NCBI GenBank assembly: GCA_001642415.1
Contig: LTDK01000183.1
Coordinates: forward strand, 43,716-107,715
Reading direction: 5' to 3'
DNA from: Nematocida ironsii
Lineage: Eukaryota; Microsporidia
DNA length: 64,000 bases
Shown: piece by piece, positions 28,155 through 37,484 of the stretch
Layout of the letters: each line of letters starts with the position of its first letter
How positions within the stretch are numbered: position 1 is the stretch's first letter
Made by a program: the position numbers and the translations under genes
The notes under the pieces: generated by a model
Told to the model about the DNA's origin: nothing
The model's input: only the letters and a program-made list of their open reading frames with translations
The model's database searches: none

Positions 28155-28694
28155 TGTGTTGATAAGTTTCAATCGTATTTAAAATTTTTAGATCTTTTTG
28201 GATAATTCTAGATCTTGTCCCATTCAGGTAATGTTTTGGCATTTAGATCGGTCTTTTCTTGCCCATCATGCATTTTCATTAATTAAATGCTTTTAGATTG
28301 GCCTATTTTTCTTATATTTTCGGTCTAATTATTACTTGTACATAATATGAAAATAAGACCCCGGCTATTGGGGCCCATTGTCTGTAAATTAATAATTAAT
28401 TATACGCACAATTAAACCTGAGGAGCATATACTACATGAAAATCCTTTATATAAACAGCTAATTAATAAACACAGTAAATACTATACATCGTGTGAATCT
28501 AGATCAGACTGAATAATACAGTGTCCTTTACACTGTGCTTTTAAAGCACCAATAAATAGCTAATAGTTGAATAATATAGTACAACTAATCACTAAGAATT
28601 GTACACTAGATTAATTTTATTTTCTTATAGGATTGTGGGAAGCCCAGCTATATCTATACTTAATTATGTAGTATGCACATAGAGAATGTTTCTT
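28155..28694. other. Gap upstream of the surface-protein gene
   Basis: Besides the GATCTAAA-like repeats I see nothing coding. The half nearest 28694 is plain AT-rich DNA. Confidence 0.4.
28185..28328 (-). promoter_or_regulatory. Repeated GATCTAAA-like elements upstream of the surface-protein gene
   Basis: Minus-strand copies: AGATCTAAA (near 28188), AGATCTAGAA (28206), CGATCTAAATG (28240), CAATCTAAAAG (28290), and a weaker one at 28321. All are in one orientation, within about 175 bp upstream of the ATG. They may be activator sites. Confidence 0.4.
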
Positions 28695-29228
28695 CTAAAT
28701 TGTATTCACTGCATTGAAGTTATGCATGCTTAAGTTATTCTTATACGGAGGCAGAGTATCCGGCAAGTACTCCAGCACCTGGATGTTTACAGAATCTTCA
28801 ATGAACACTCCTGTTGCTGTGTATGCATATATGGTTAAGTCTGCACATCCATAAACTCTTATCTGCTGTGCCGTTATATATAGTATTGAATTTCTTGTCT
28901 GTGATATGTGTGTAGAGTGTGCAGTTCTTAAATGCAGTGTACATTCGGTAATATTTGCTATACGGGCAGTATCATATTCTTCTTCTATGTTTAACTCCTT
29001 TTTGTCTACGTTCTCCAGTCTCAGTACTTTATCTATTCTCTTCTGTGTGTTCTCCATTGTAAGTATTTTGCTCACTTGAACCTCTTTGCTTACTGCAGGT
29101 ATCGGGTTTATTTTTAAAGATGCCTCCAATCCTCTAATCTTTTCTTTAATCAGCCCTTTTTCGTATTTGCTTTTGGCGATTTCTAGCTCTTTGTACGATT
29201 TAAGAAGACTCTCCAGTGTGCTTGGCAT
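28695..29228 (-). CDS. TBCC-domain (tubulin-cofactor C-like) protein
   Basis: 177 aa (human TBCC 346). Residues 1-35 form a charged helix like the TBCC N-terminus. The C-terminal half has the beta-helix pattern of the TBCC/CARP fold, most clearly QQIRVYGCADLTIYAYTATG followed by VFIEDSVNIQV. The family QQLR motif with its GTPase-activating Arg is present as QQIR. Cofactor C triggers GTP hydrolysis by beta-tubulin at the end of tubulin folding; RP2-like relatives act on Arl GTPases. The ATG at 29228 is the first true start; the frame extends only to a GTG. GGAATAAATAATTTCT lies about 22 nt upstream. Candidate partner of the tubulin system, with SAS-6 in the same window. Confidence 0.7.
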   Translation of the reverse strand: MPSTLESLLKSYKELEIAKSKYEKGLIKEKIRGLEASLKINPIPAVSKEVQVSKILTMENTQKRIDKVLRLENVDKKELNIEEEYDTARIANITECTLHLRTAHSTHISQTRNSILYITAQQIRVYGCADLTIYAYTATGVFIEDSVNIQVLEYLPDTLPPYKNNLSMHNFNAVNTI

Positions 29229-29298
29229 AATAAAAAAGAGCGCTACCACGGAATAAATAATTTCTCTAGAATTATCATAAAATTAAGACTGCACCCAT

Positions 29299-30039
29299 TT
29301 ATTTCCTTATCTCTTCTGTGTACATTAACGCATGCCCACATTTCTTTTCATCTCTTATAGGAAGAACATTTTCATCTTCACTCTTGTAAGGGAAATCTAT
29401 AAGAGGAAAGCACCGATTGCTTTCATTAATAAAACAGCTGTCAGCAGAAGAGGAACTCCAGATGGATGGGCTAGCGGTATTATCCATAATAGATATCTCA
29501 GGAACAGAGTTATTCACGCTGTCTAATAATGGATCAACCCACATATCACTGCTGTATACATAATCACTTCTAGATAGAGATACAGCTGTCTGCTCACTGG
29601 AGTTGTGCACTGCCTCTTCTGGGACTTCTTTCTCTTCTAATAATCGATACGACTGGTAGGAAGAGTAGTAGTCAACTGGTGCTGGTATGTTAAAAGAGTG
29701 CTGCAGCAGGGCACAGTCCACGTACCCATTTGGTGTACAAATCACAGAAGACATCATTTCATTCTCAAGAGCCTGGTAGCACTGCCTATACATTGTGTTT
29801 GGCTGATCTAATCCAAGCTCATTGTATAAATCAAAGAACATAGTATTACACACAGTTGGTTTAGTTGATATGCTAAACCCATTATTCGGCCGGATGACTT
29901 TCATGTACTCAATCTTTTTGGGCCTTCCATGCCTAATAGCATATGCTTCTTTGCTGTACCTATAGATCTTTCCTTTTATTTTTTTTGAAGCGCCCTCAGC
30001 TCTTCTCTCAGCCTTTCTTTTCTTTCTTTCACAAATCAT
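29299..30039 (-). CDS. Putative nuclear protein with basic N-terminus and AT-hook-like motif
   Basis: 246 aa, family unknown. The first 30 residues are very basic (KKRKAERRAEGASKKIKGK), like a nuclear localisation signal. RHGRPKK at 36-42 resembles an AT-hook core (GRP flanked by Arg/Lys). The rest is Ser/Glu/Tyr-rich and probably disordered. A role as a transcription regulator is possible but unproven. It lies 70 bp upstream of the TBCC-domain gene on the same strand. Confidence 0.5.
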   Translation of the reverse strand: MICERKKRKAERRAEGASKKIKGKIYRYSKEAYAIRHGRPKKIEYMKVIRPNNGFSISTKPTVCNTMFFDLYNELGLDQPNTMYRQCYQALENEMMSSVICTPNGYVDCALLQHSFNIPAPVDYYSSYQSYRLLEEKEVPEEAVHNSSEQTAVSLSRSDYVYSSDMWVDPLLDSVNNSVPEISIMDNTASPSIWSSSSADSCFINESNRCFPLIDFPYKSEDENVLPIRDEKKCGHALMYTEEIRK

Positions 30040-30471
30040 TTAAATTTTGATATCAATCTGCGTTCTATTTATGATTTATCTAAGCTTATTTTATTAATAT
30101 CTTTATTCTATTGAAATGGCAGTTAAATATATATTAATCTGGGATTTATTTAATTTCAGATTTTCAAAATAAGAAGGAAATACTGGAAAGTCAGAGAAGA
30201 CTTATGCCTTACAGTATATAGAACATTGGCCTATTATATGCTAATATTGGTCTAGCAGTCAAACAAATGGTTGGTTATATCAATCCCCTGCGTTGTATAA
30301 GAATATCGGCCTTATTATATGCATTCCTGGTACTGCTATAATATTTTGTTATTATATATTGATATATATCTAAAATGTTTTAACTAGTTCACAAAAGCTT
30401 TTTACTTCTTTAATTCTTAAGACATTTTTAGACTATTTTCGGAGTCTGGTGATTTTAAGACGAAAGACTTA
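30040..30471. other. Gap between two minus-strand genes, no gene seen
   Basis: An imperfect direct repeat is present: ATTGGCCTATTATATGC (30225-30241) and ATCGGCCTTATTATATGC (about 30305-30322). Function unknown. Confidence 0.4.
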
Positions 30472-31455
30472 TTACACATTAAGTGATTTAATTGCTGGGT
30501 CATCTAATAACCTAACCTTTTGGTCAATTTCCTTTTCTTGTTTTTCAAGAAGACCTAGTCGTTCTTTGAGGTTCCCAGCAATAATACACTCAATTTCCTT
30601 GACTAATTCTTTGTCTGCCTCCTCTAAGCATGGATCGTTAAGTTCTGGTGCACTTTTTTTCCATTCTTGGTAGAACTGTGCGGTATTATTTTTCAAATCT
30701 ATGAGGTTAACTGTAAGCAGCAGCTGTGTCAGTAGATTTAAGTCTGACACAGCAGGATTCTCTGCACTGATTATTCCCCATGCGTACTCCCTTCCTCTGA
30801 CAAGCTCTTCATTTACACTTACAAATGTAGTGCTGGCAACCACGGATAGCACTGATATTCCTTCTGGTATTAGATCTGACACTTTTATTCGCTGCATTTT
30901 TAACTGAGTGCAGATCTTTTCCTGGTATGCCTCTAGTTCATGCACTGTGAATATGTCTCTTTTGGGGATTATTGGGAATGTGTTTGTAAGCTCTGACAAA
31001 ACTTGAATTATTTGTATGTCCTCCTTTTTAAATGAGAATGGAGAAATAAGAAAAAGGGCTGCATGCACCCGTGGATCTTCCTTTCTCTCTCTTCTGAGGC
31101 CTATGTTGTTTTTATTGTAGATGGTGTTTCTTTCCACCAGGAAGTTTTTTATATATTCGTGGTCCTTTCCCTGATACAAGAAAATTGTTAGTTTTAATGT
31201 TATTTTGTTGGACTGTAAAATAGCTGAATACTCAACTAAATCAGGAGAATGCGTGTGTACTTTTGCTGGGAATGCTGTAAGATTATAAATCGAAGAGATC
31301 AGAGTCTTCGCACCAAGGCCCCTTTCAGCCGCCACAAATAGATTAAACTCAATCCCTCGCTGCAGAGTCTTCTTTAGTATTTGAGATGAAATGCAGCCTA
31401 TGCCTATTTCATTTTTAAGAATGCACTTGTCAATTACCTTTCCTTCAATCTTCAT
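30472..31455 (-). CDS. Septin with degenerate nucleotide-binding motifs
   Basis: 327 aa, normal septin size. Family features: RVHAALFLISP (septin RVHxxLYFISP), the septin-unique element GREYAWGIISAENPAVSDLN, the helix LLTQLLLTVNLIDLKNNTAQ, and a short C-terminal coiled coil (about 285-320). The P-loop is broken: where septins have GESGLGKST this protein has AERGLGAKT (43-51), so Ala49 replaces the invariant Lys. The G4 motif AKAD is PKRD. It may bind nucleotide weakly or not at all and act as a structural subunit in filaments (inference). ATAAATAAATAAAC lies about 15-20 nt upstream. Confidence 0.82.
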   Translation of the reverse strand: MKIEGKVIDKCILKNEIGIGCISSQILKKTLQRGIEFNLFVAAERGLGAKTLISSIYNLTAFPAKVHTHSPDLVEYSAILQSNKITLKLTIFLYQGKDHEYIKNFLVERNTIYNKNNIGLRRERKEDPRVHAALFLISPFSFKKEDIQIIQVLSELTNTFPIIPKRDIFTVHELEAYQEKICTQLKMQRIKVSDLIPEGISVLSVVASTTFVSVNEELVRGREYAWGIISAENPAVSDLNLLTQLLLTVNLIDLKNNTAQFYQEWKKSAPELNDPCLEEADKELVKEIECIIAGNLKERLGLLEKQEKEIDQKVRLLDDPAIKSLNV

Positions 31456-31574
31456 GGAATAACAAATAGACTGTTTATTTATTTATATTACAGTGTCTGA
31501 TAAATGCTAGCTGGAAACATTCCCGGATAGTGTATATATAATCTGCCATTTATTTTAAAATACTTTTTATAGCA

Positions 31575-32489
31575 ATGACCAAATGGGAACTTGACAAGGC
31601 ACAAAAGGCTCAGAAAGAGAAGCTTATAAATCTATTGCAAACTGATTATGCTGCATTTATATCTCAGGCAATTAAGATAAAAGTGCCGCACTCCTCTGCA
31701 CATAACCCGAAATTCAGATTTTCTGATGTACATTCGTATAATTACGATGATTTAAAAAGAAAATACAATGTAGATGGCGAGGTAAATGCATCCTTAATAG
31801 AAAATCCAGACGGGCTTGATTTCATTGCCATGGAATACCCAACAGCAGGAACAATTGACGCAGCAAATGAGTTATTACAGAAATCTAAGTGTGGCCTAGT
31901 TATTTCACTAATTGGAGACCACCCGCCCTGGGAAAGTGACTTTCTGGATATATCTTATACCTGTGACAAAGTGTTCTCGCCAGAAGAGTTTATATCATAC
32001 GCCATTGAAAACAAAGCCGATACAAATAGTGTATCGACATACTATGCAGATATGCATGAAATAATAAAAGAAGAAAATGGCAACTTTTTAATAGAAAAAC
32101 ATACATCCCGCAATAGTCCCACAGATATTATATTCAGAATAAAATGTATGTGCTGGATAGACAAGACCCCACCTACAGGCAATCTAGTAAAAACCCTCGA
32201 TATTCTGAAGAGTGTTTGGGAGTCGATGCATTTGTCTTCTGGCCCAGTTACTGTGCATTGCTTGGCAGGTGTAGGAAGGACGGGTACATTTATTTTCTAC
32301 AATATGTTTAGAACTGCCATTATGAATGCCGATGGCGCGGCGATGAGTGAAGCAGAAAAAATATCTATCTTTGTTGAGCTGTTCCTGTATTTACGTAGCA
32401 AACGAACATGGATGGTTGAAAACAAAGAGCAGTTGATGTTCCTTTACAAATTGCTAATCGACAAGAACAAAAAGAATTTTGAAGCCTAA
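31575..32489 (+). CDS. Classical protein tyrosine phosphatase
   Basis: 304 aa, the size of a single catalytic domain. The signature loop HCLAGVGRTG has the nucleophile C229 and Arg235. WID just before a PP turn takes the place of the WPD loop, keeping the general-acid Asp. The substrate-recognition region (KRKYNVDGEV) is divergent. Family members remove phosphate from tyrosine. It seems intact and cytosolic. It is divergent from the septin gene with a 119-bp gap; TTATTTTAAAATAC lies about 20 nt before the ATG. Confidence 0.85.
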   Translation: MTKWELDKAQKAQKEKLINLLQTDYAAFISQAIKIKVPHSSAHNPKFRFSDVHSYNYDDLKRKYNVDGEVNASLIENPDGLDFIAMEYPTAGTIDAANELLQKSKCGLVISLIGDHPPWESDFLDISYTCDKVFSPEEFISYAIENKADTNSVSTYYADMHEIIKEENGNFLIEKHTSRNSPTDIIFRIKCMCWIDKTPPTGNLVKTLDILKSVWESMHLSSGPVTVHCLAGVGRTGTFIFYNMFRTAIMNADGAAMSEAEKISIFVELFLYLRSKRTWMVENKEQLMFLYKLLIDKNKKNFEA

Positions 32490-32846
32490 TCTTAAAATAT
32501 CAGAATAAATGTGTCTCTAGTATAAGATACAGAAGATGCATAGAAATTATAACAATCCGCTTTTTATAGTTTATTGTATACAGAATATACCAAAATACAC
32601 TCTGAAATGTTTTGAATACCAAAATAAAAGTAGATGAATGAACAATAAATACAATATACCCAAAATTTAATAGGCACTACTTAAACTGTGTTATATGCAA
32701 AGTTCTCGTGAGTAAATTGCCTAATCCATATTTGATGCATCTATATTATACACCACAGAATATGGTTAGTTATATTAGGAGTAGGATCAAGCATTAATTA
32801 ATACATATAGACTCGATTAGAATAATTGTATATAATGGATTTCGAG
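32490..32846. other. Gap between converging genes, no gene seen
   Basis: AT-rich, no frame supported, no repeat noted. Confidence 0.35.
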
Positions 32847-34316
32847 CTATTTCTTTATATTTCTACTCTCTTGATGCGCACTTACCATTTTAAAGTATCC
32901 TTCTTTTTCTGCACTCTCCCAGGTAGTTCTCTTTGTTAAGAACTCAATAATTCTCTTTTTATCATATGGCTTTGGATGTAGATTTTCAATATATACCTTG
33001 AACTCTCTGTCCGCATACACTCTTTGTACCTGCAGTAGTCTAGGAATATCTGCACTTATGTCTTTGCCAAGTACATGTGAGACAGTCTCACAGATTACAT
33101 CTATATCTATCTTATATACTTCTTCTTTTTTCTCTATTTGAGAGTCGGCTGTTTCTCTATACCTCTGAATAATCTGCTTGGCTTTTGCCGGCCCTACTCC
33201 CGACACGCCTGGCACATAGTCATTCCCTAATAGCCATGCTAGTATGTGCAGCTCTTTTTGTGTATACTCAACAGTATCTTTTTCTGCAAATACTTTGGGA
33301 AGGAGTGCCCTTTTAAATACGTGCCTAAACACTGGCTTAGTGCTAAAAATCAACATGTCGCTGTCTTCTGTTATTACACCGTCTGTGTTTAAAACCTTTT
33401 CAAGGCTTTTATACACATTGTCTGACTCACTTGGTGCTATTGCATACTTTATAGAGAATGCATCAAAGATATCTACAATTATTCTGTACGACAAAGGAAG
33501 AGTGTTTTTGTCCACTGCTTCTCTGCTTAGCATAGTGTCTTCTTTTGGTAGGTCATACATCTTAAGTTCTCTTTGGTACTCAGTTTGTTCATTTGGTATA
33601 ATCACCGAATGAATAGAGGCCGTCTTTTTTTCACCTCTGCTTATGCTGCTTTTTTTCTTGGATATTGAACTTTCTTCTGTATTTATTACTTCTTGCTGCT
33701 TATATAGAATATTTTTCATTTGGTCGATATGATCAGATACCTCTTTAAAAGGATCCGCCTCTTTGCTCGCTTCTTCTTCTTTTTGAAGTAATGCAGACTG
33801 TAAGTTCAAATTAAAAAGAAGACTGCTATCCCCGTGCATTCTCTTTGTTTTACTTACAGACTTCAAGTACTTATACCGGGCATATACTTTTTGAACTTGA
33901 TACTGTGAAAAGTCATTGTCACTTAACTTTTGGCTTGGATTGCTCTCTATATTCTCTTCTAGATATCTACTTTCTTCATTCTCGGGTTCTTGCTGAAGCT
34001 CTTCTATCTCCGTATACTTATGAGTTATTTGTACTTGCGGCTGTTTATCATCCTGCCCAATTATATAAACATCTTCTCTTCTCCGCCTCTTCTTAAATAG
34101 TGGCTTTTTCCCATCAAATACAAATATTGGGTCTATGCCGAGTGTAATTAATTTATGGATGATTTTCAGCGTATACTCAGTTATAAATACAATATTACTG
34201 CTGCAAATGCACGGAAAGAGTGCAAGATTACCGTCTACACACATAGTCAGTCCATTTAATTCCCTTAGCTCAAGTGTTCTTCCATTTAACATCTTCCATA
34301 TGTTCTTTATTCCCAT
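32847..34316 (-). CDS. RAD2: Rad2/XPG-like structure-specific endonuclease
   Basis: 489 aa (yeast Rad2 1031). The N-region (MGIKNIWKMLNGRTLELREL) has metal Asp residues in CVDGN and FVFDG. A charged spacer at about 90-255 follows. The I-region has APSESD in place of the usual EAEA, then VITEDSDMLIF, and the helix-hairpin LLGNDYVPGVSGVGPAKAKQ. A spacer of about 170 residues between N and I regions marks XPG/Rad2 rather than FEN1 or Exo1, which have short ones. XPG cuts 3' of DNA damage in nucleotide excision repair with TFIIH. Acidic ligands are kept, so it is probably active. The spacer is greatly shortened. Confidence 0.78.
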   Translation of the reverse strand: MGIKNIWKMLNGRTLELRELNGLTMCVDGNLALFPCICSSNIVFITEYTLKIIHKLITLGIDPIFVFDGKKPLFKKRRRREDVYIIGQDDKQPQVQITHKYTEIEELQQEPENEESRYLEENIESNPSQKLSDNDFSQYQVQKVYARYKYLKSVSKTKRMHGDSSLLFNLNLQSALLQKEEEASKEADPFKEVSDHIDQMKNILYKQQEVINTEESSISKKKSSISRGEKKTASIHSVIIPNEQTEYQRELKMYDLPKEDTMLSREAVDKNTLPLSYRIIVDIFDAFSIKYAIAPSESDNVYKSLEKVLNTDGVITEDSDMLIFSTKPVFRHVFKRALLPKVFAEKDTVEYTQKELHILAWLLGNDYVPGVSGVGPAKAKQIIQRYRETADSQIEKKEEVYKIDIDVICETVSHVLGKDISADIPRLLQVQRVYADREFKVYIENLHPKPYDKKRIIEFLTKRTTWESAEKEGYFKMVSAHQESRNIKK

Positions 34317-34873
34317 GCTTTATAATACTGTATTACTACTAAAAGTTTTATTTTTCATCTCCTATTTATACTCCTAAGTGGCATTTCTACATAATTATTC
34401 TCTAAGCCTTCTATGTACACGCTCTGTTAGTTCCTTGTTAAATGCATATTCTCTATTTTGGCTTATTTTTACTTATAAAAAGTAGAATCCAGCTTTTCTT
34501 AATTTATTTCTTAATATGTACAGGTTTTATTTTACAAAATTATTTAAATACTTAATCCGAAATATGTGTGCCTAAAGAATATTATTAAAGTACCATATAA
34601 CAATCACTCGTATAAAACTATGCACAAAATATAATTCAAATCTACTCCATTCTATTTTTATTTATACTTTTTGCTGTTCTGTGATATAATAAAGCAACAA
34701 AAGAACACGTTACTAATAGATAAACACAATCAATACAACCGGAGCACATGCAACTTCTACCCGGAGCACATGATAATTCTCTATTTAATTTCTATGCTAT
34801 ATTTATTTAAGTCTTTGGGTTATTACAGTAATTATAAATAATACTATAAAATATATTTGGTGAGTTTATTAAT
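34317..34873. other. Intergenic gap, no gene seen
   Basis: A 13-bp direct repeat is present: ACCGGAGCACATG (34738-34750) and CCCGGAGCACATG (34760-34772). A partial CCGAAATAT motif lies near 34555. No frame supported. Confidence 0.4.
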
Positions 34874-35515
34874 CTATTCACCATAATGCTTCATAATCTG
34901 TGCTAGTGTTTCCTCTGCTGATTCATTGAATAAACACGATCCAAGAACTACTTCATTTGCGCTCTGTACTTCATGGAGTGTGTGCATATTTACACCCCCA
35001 TCTACTCCTATGATTAAATTTGGGTGCTCGTTCTGTGCCAACTCCAGTAAGTATCTTGTGTTTGAGCGCATAGGCTGTCCGCCTTCTCCTGGCAGCACGC
35101 CCATAACAAGTATTTTGTCTATTTTATCATGCATCACAGTGTTTATTCCATTTATCTTGTGTAAATCATCGGTATTAACAATTGCCAGGCCTACTGTGCA
35201 TCTACTTGCTTTTATACACGCCAAAACATCTCTCAGCGAGTCTGCTTGATGTATAATTACTCTATCGATCCGGTCTAGATCTAAGTGTGAAATAGTCTTT
35301 GCGGGTTTACTTACCATTAAGTGGCACTCAATTGTAATGCCTTTATATCTTCTGGTAATTTCATTCACTATACTTTCACCTAGGAATATTTTATCTACAA
35401 ATACCCCATCCATCACATCCAAGTGCAGTGCAGTCACCCCCATCCCAATCAGTCTATCTATTTCTTTTTGAAGGTTAAGACTGTCACACGACAGAATGCT
35501 TCCAAACACTTTCAT
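34874..35515 (-). CDS. RPE1: Ribulose-phosphate 3-epimerase
   Basis: 213 aa, close to the usual 220-240. It is a TIM barrel with SILSCD near residues 6-11, HLDVMDGVFV with the catalytic Asp (33-36 region), ECHLMV with metal His65, GVLPGEGGQP and GVDGGVN with the second catalytic Asp. It interconverts ribulose 5-phosphate and xylulose 5-phosphate in the pentose phosphate pathway. Cytosolic. It lies 26 bp after the Bfr2/AATF-like gene on the same strand. Confidence 0.9.
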   Translation of the reverse strand: MKVFGSILSCDSLNLQKEIDRLIGMGVTALHLDVMDGVFVDKIFLGESIVNEITRRYKGITIECHLMVSKPAKTISHLDLDRIDRVIIHQADSLRDVLACIKASRCTVGLAIVNTDDLHKINGINTVMHDKIDKILVMGVLPGEGGQPMRSNTRYLLELAQNEHPNLIIGVDGGVNMHTLHEVQSANEVVLGSCLFNESAEETLAQIMKHYGE

Positions 35516-35541
35516 TAATTTTTAATTTTCATCTGCTACTA

Positions 35542-36315
35542 TTACTCCATAAATACACATTTTATAAGTTCACTATTCTTTTCTTCTGAGCACGTATACT
35601 CACCCACTGGAACGCAGAACCCAACCATCTTGTCATAGACCTTCCTATTTATCTTTGGAATCAGTTTTGTGTTTGTTTTTTTCCTAAAGAGCTTTGTTCC
35701 TGTTTTATAACAGAAGTCCTTTGTTATGTTCACTATAAATGGCATATCATCATACTTATTCAAATACTGCTTTGTTTTATCTGATATGCTGTAGTTTATT
35801 CTTTGTCTGAGTAATTTCTGTTTGTTCATTCTTTTATATACGGGTGTCTTAAACAACGACTCTACCTGCTTGATTAAATCACTCGCCTGGTCTTGCAGTA
35901 GATCAACTGCCCTAGGGTCGCCAAGAATCTTTAAAAATTCGTAGTCTGCTGAATTAATTGTGCCACTTGCTCCTTCTTTATGCATTGTTGCAAGTAGTCG
36001 ATATGTACTTGTTAAATCCTCTACCTGTGCAGGCTTCTGCTGTATATCCTCCTGCGCCCTATTCATTTCATCTAACCGCAGTAACTCCTCTTCTATATTT
36101 GAACTTTCTAACTCATCATCTTTTTCATCAATACTATCAGCTGCCGCGTTTTCAACATTTTCATCTACTTCGTCATCGTTGAAAGCATACTCTCCATCGT
36201 CTGACCCAGAGCTTACTCCATCGCACTCCTGGCCCAACAATTTGTTAAAGTCTCCACAGTCATCTTCCATTTCTTCAGCTGAGTGCTTTCTCTGCGCTCT
36301 TCTGTTTCCGCCCAT
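35542..36315 (-). CDS. BFR2: Bfr2/AATF (TRAUB-domain) ribosome biogenesis factor
   Basis: 257 aa (yeast Bfr2 534). An acidic N-terminal third is rich in Asp and Glu. Then comes the AATF leader region (TYRLLATMHKEGASGTINSA) and a C-terminal TRAUB-like region (FRKKTNTKLIPKINRKVYDK and MVGFCVPVGEY) resembling the family's RKLRYxVHEKLxNFMxP. Bfr2/AATF works in the SSU processome during 18S rRNA maturation in the nucleolus. The identification rests on region order and short patterns, so it is less certain than for the enzymes nearby. Confidence 0.65.
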   Translation of the reverse strand: MGGNRRAQRKHSAEEMEDDCGDFNKLLGQECDGVSSGSDDGEYAFNDDEVDENVENAAADSIDEKDDELESSNIEEELLRLDEMNRAQEDIQQKPAQVEDLTSTYRLLATMHKEGASGTINSADYEFLKILGDPRAVDLLQDQASDLIKQVESLFKTPVYKRMNKQKLLRQRINYSISDKTKQYLNKYDDMPFIVNITKDFCYKTGTKLFRKKTNTKLIPKINRKVYDKMVGFCVPVGEYTCSEEKNSELIKCVFME

Positions 36316-36374
36316 TTAATATTTTTATTTAGCAAAAAAAATCGGTTATATTCGAAGTAAGAAGAAACTATAAT

Positions 36375-36893
36375 TTATTTAGAAATGTTCATTTGTGCCA
36401 TAACTATCTCTTCCTTCTTCTTTCTGAGCTCTTCATTGACGACGTACTCCTTAAGCATTCTTCTGTTCTTAAAGTATCCACCCTTTGCCTTTAAGTAGAT
36501 TGATCTGTACATTGTCCTGTCAATTCTTCCCTCGGTTCTTAAAGCCTTAAGATCCTTTCTAAGTGCTCTTATTCTAAGCATCCAGATCTTTCTCTGTGGG
36601 AATCTTGCATTCTTTGTACCTCTTCTTCTTCCTAGACCTCTATGTCTTCCTTTGGACTTTTCTAATCTGAACTGTCTTACTCTTCCTCTAGACTGTCCAA
36701 CGTCTGGCCTTCTAACAATTAAACCATCTTCTACCATTTGTGATACCTGCTCCTTTGTCTTTCCCTCAGATAGCTTAATAGACTCTGTTGGGTCCATCCA
36801 TACCTTGTTCTTACCACAGCCAATGACTTCAGCTGCAAGTGCTCTTACCTTTACTAATCCGAGATTTTTTGCTTTCTCTTTCTTCTCTGCCAT
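36375..36893 (-). CDS. RPL19: Large-subunit ribosomal protein eL19
   Basis: 172 aa. A short leader precedes the eL19 core: VRALAAEVIGCGKNKVWMDP, the basic stretch GRHRGLGRRRGTKNARFPQ, and RTMYRSIYLKAKGGYFKNRR. eL19 is a structural part of the 60S subunit at the intersubunit bridge. The start at 36893 is the first ATG. TATCCCCAGCTAAT lies just before it, one of two CCCC leaders seen before ribosomal protein genes here. Confidence 0.95.
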   Translation of the reverse strand: MAEKKEKAKNLGLVKVRALAAEVIGCGKNKVWMDPTESIKLSEGKTKEQVSQMVEDGLIVRRPDVGQSRGRVRQFRLEKSKGRHRGLGRRRGTKNARFPQRKIWMLRIRALRKDLKALRTEGRIDRTMYRSIYLKAKGGYFKNRRMLKEYVVNEELRKKKEEIVMAQMNISK

Positions 36894-36917
36894 ATTAGCT
36901 GGGGATAAAAATTATTT
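36894..36917 (-). promoter_or_regulatory. CCCC leader of eL19
   Basis: The minus strand reads AATTTTTATCCCCAGCTAAT immediately before the ATG. C-run leaders close to the start are reported for highly expressed microsporidian genes, and uS13 has a similar one here. Confidence 0.45.
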
Positions 36918-36987
36918 AAATATAAGTTTGTAAAAACAATTATAACGTACAAGAGACTCAGAAATAACCCAAAGGCAATCCAATGAT

Positions 36988-37470
36988 TTATTTGCAGCCA
37001 CAATCCCATCGATCGTCTAGCCTAGAACAATTAAATTCTTGTTTACCAAGTCTTTTGTTCACAATGTTGTGGGCCTGGCATGCCCATCCAGCAAACTCCT
37101 CTCGGCTAGATACTTTTGGTGGGAATGTGTCTACTAATTTCTTAAAGTGAGACCGGCATTCATCGCATGGGAATAGCTTTGTAAGCAGGTCTATGAACTT
37201 AATGAGATTTCCCTGGTGCTCTCTCCCAGCATCTGGTGGATACTTCGCAGCAATTGTGTGGATTAGAGCCCAAGTACCTCTGCCCAGTTCTGCCTTTCTT
37301 TCTTCTTTCGTCTTTGGCATGTTGTAGAAACTATCTGAGTCTTTGGCGCTGTGAAATCTTCTATCATTTATATCCGAATACCTTCTTCTTATCATTTTAT
37401 ATCCTGTCAGTACGCACCATAGAACAACAATTCCTAAGAACACTTTCACTAAAATCCTTTCCTTCCTCAT
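36988..37470 (-). CDS. ERV2: Erv2-type FAD-linked sulfhydryl oxidase
   Basis: 160 aa. A membrane anchor lies at about 7-27 (LVKVFLGIVVLWCVLTGYKM). The Erv/ALR domain has RGTWALIHTIAAKYPP, active-site C102 and C105 (PCDEC), HNIVNKRLGK, and the C131/C148 pair with 16 residues between. The tail ends in C157-G-C159, the shuttle motif of yeast Erv2, which places it in the ER lumen rather than with mitochondrial Erv1. It makes disulfides with O2 as acceptor, supporting folding of secreted and wall proteins. GAATAAATATATCC lies about 21 nt before the ATG. Confidence 0.9.
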   Translation of the reverse strand: MRKERILVKVFLGIVVLWCVLTGYKMIRRRYSDINDRRFHSAKDSDSFYNMPKTKEERKAELGRGTWALIHTIAAKYPPDAGREHQGNLIKFIDLLTKLFPCDECRSHFKKLVDTFPPKVSSREEFAGWACQAHNIVNKRLGKQEFNCSRLDDRWDCGCK

Positions 37471-37484
37471 GTTTATTTGTGTAT

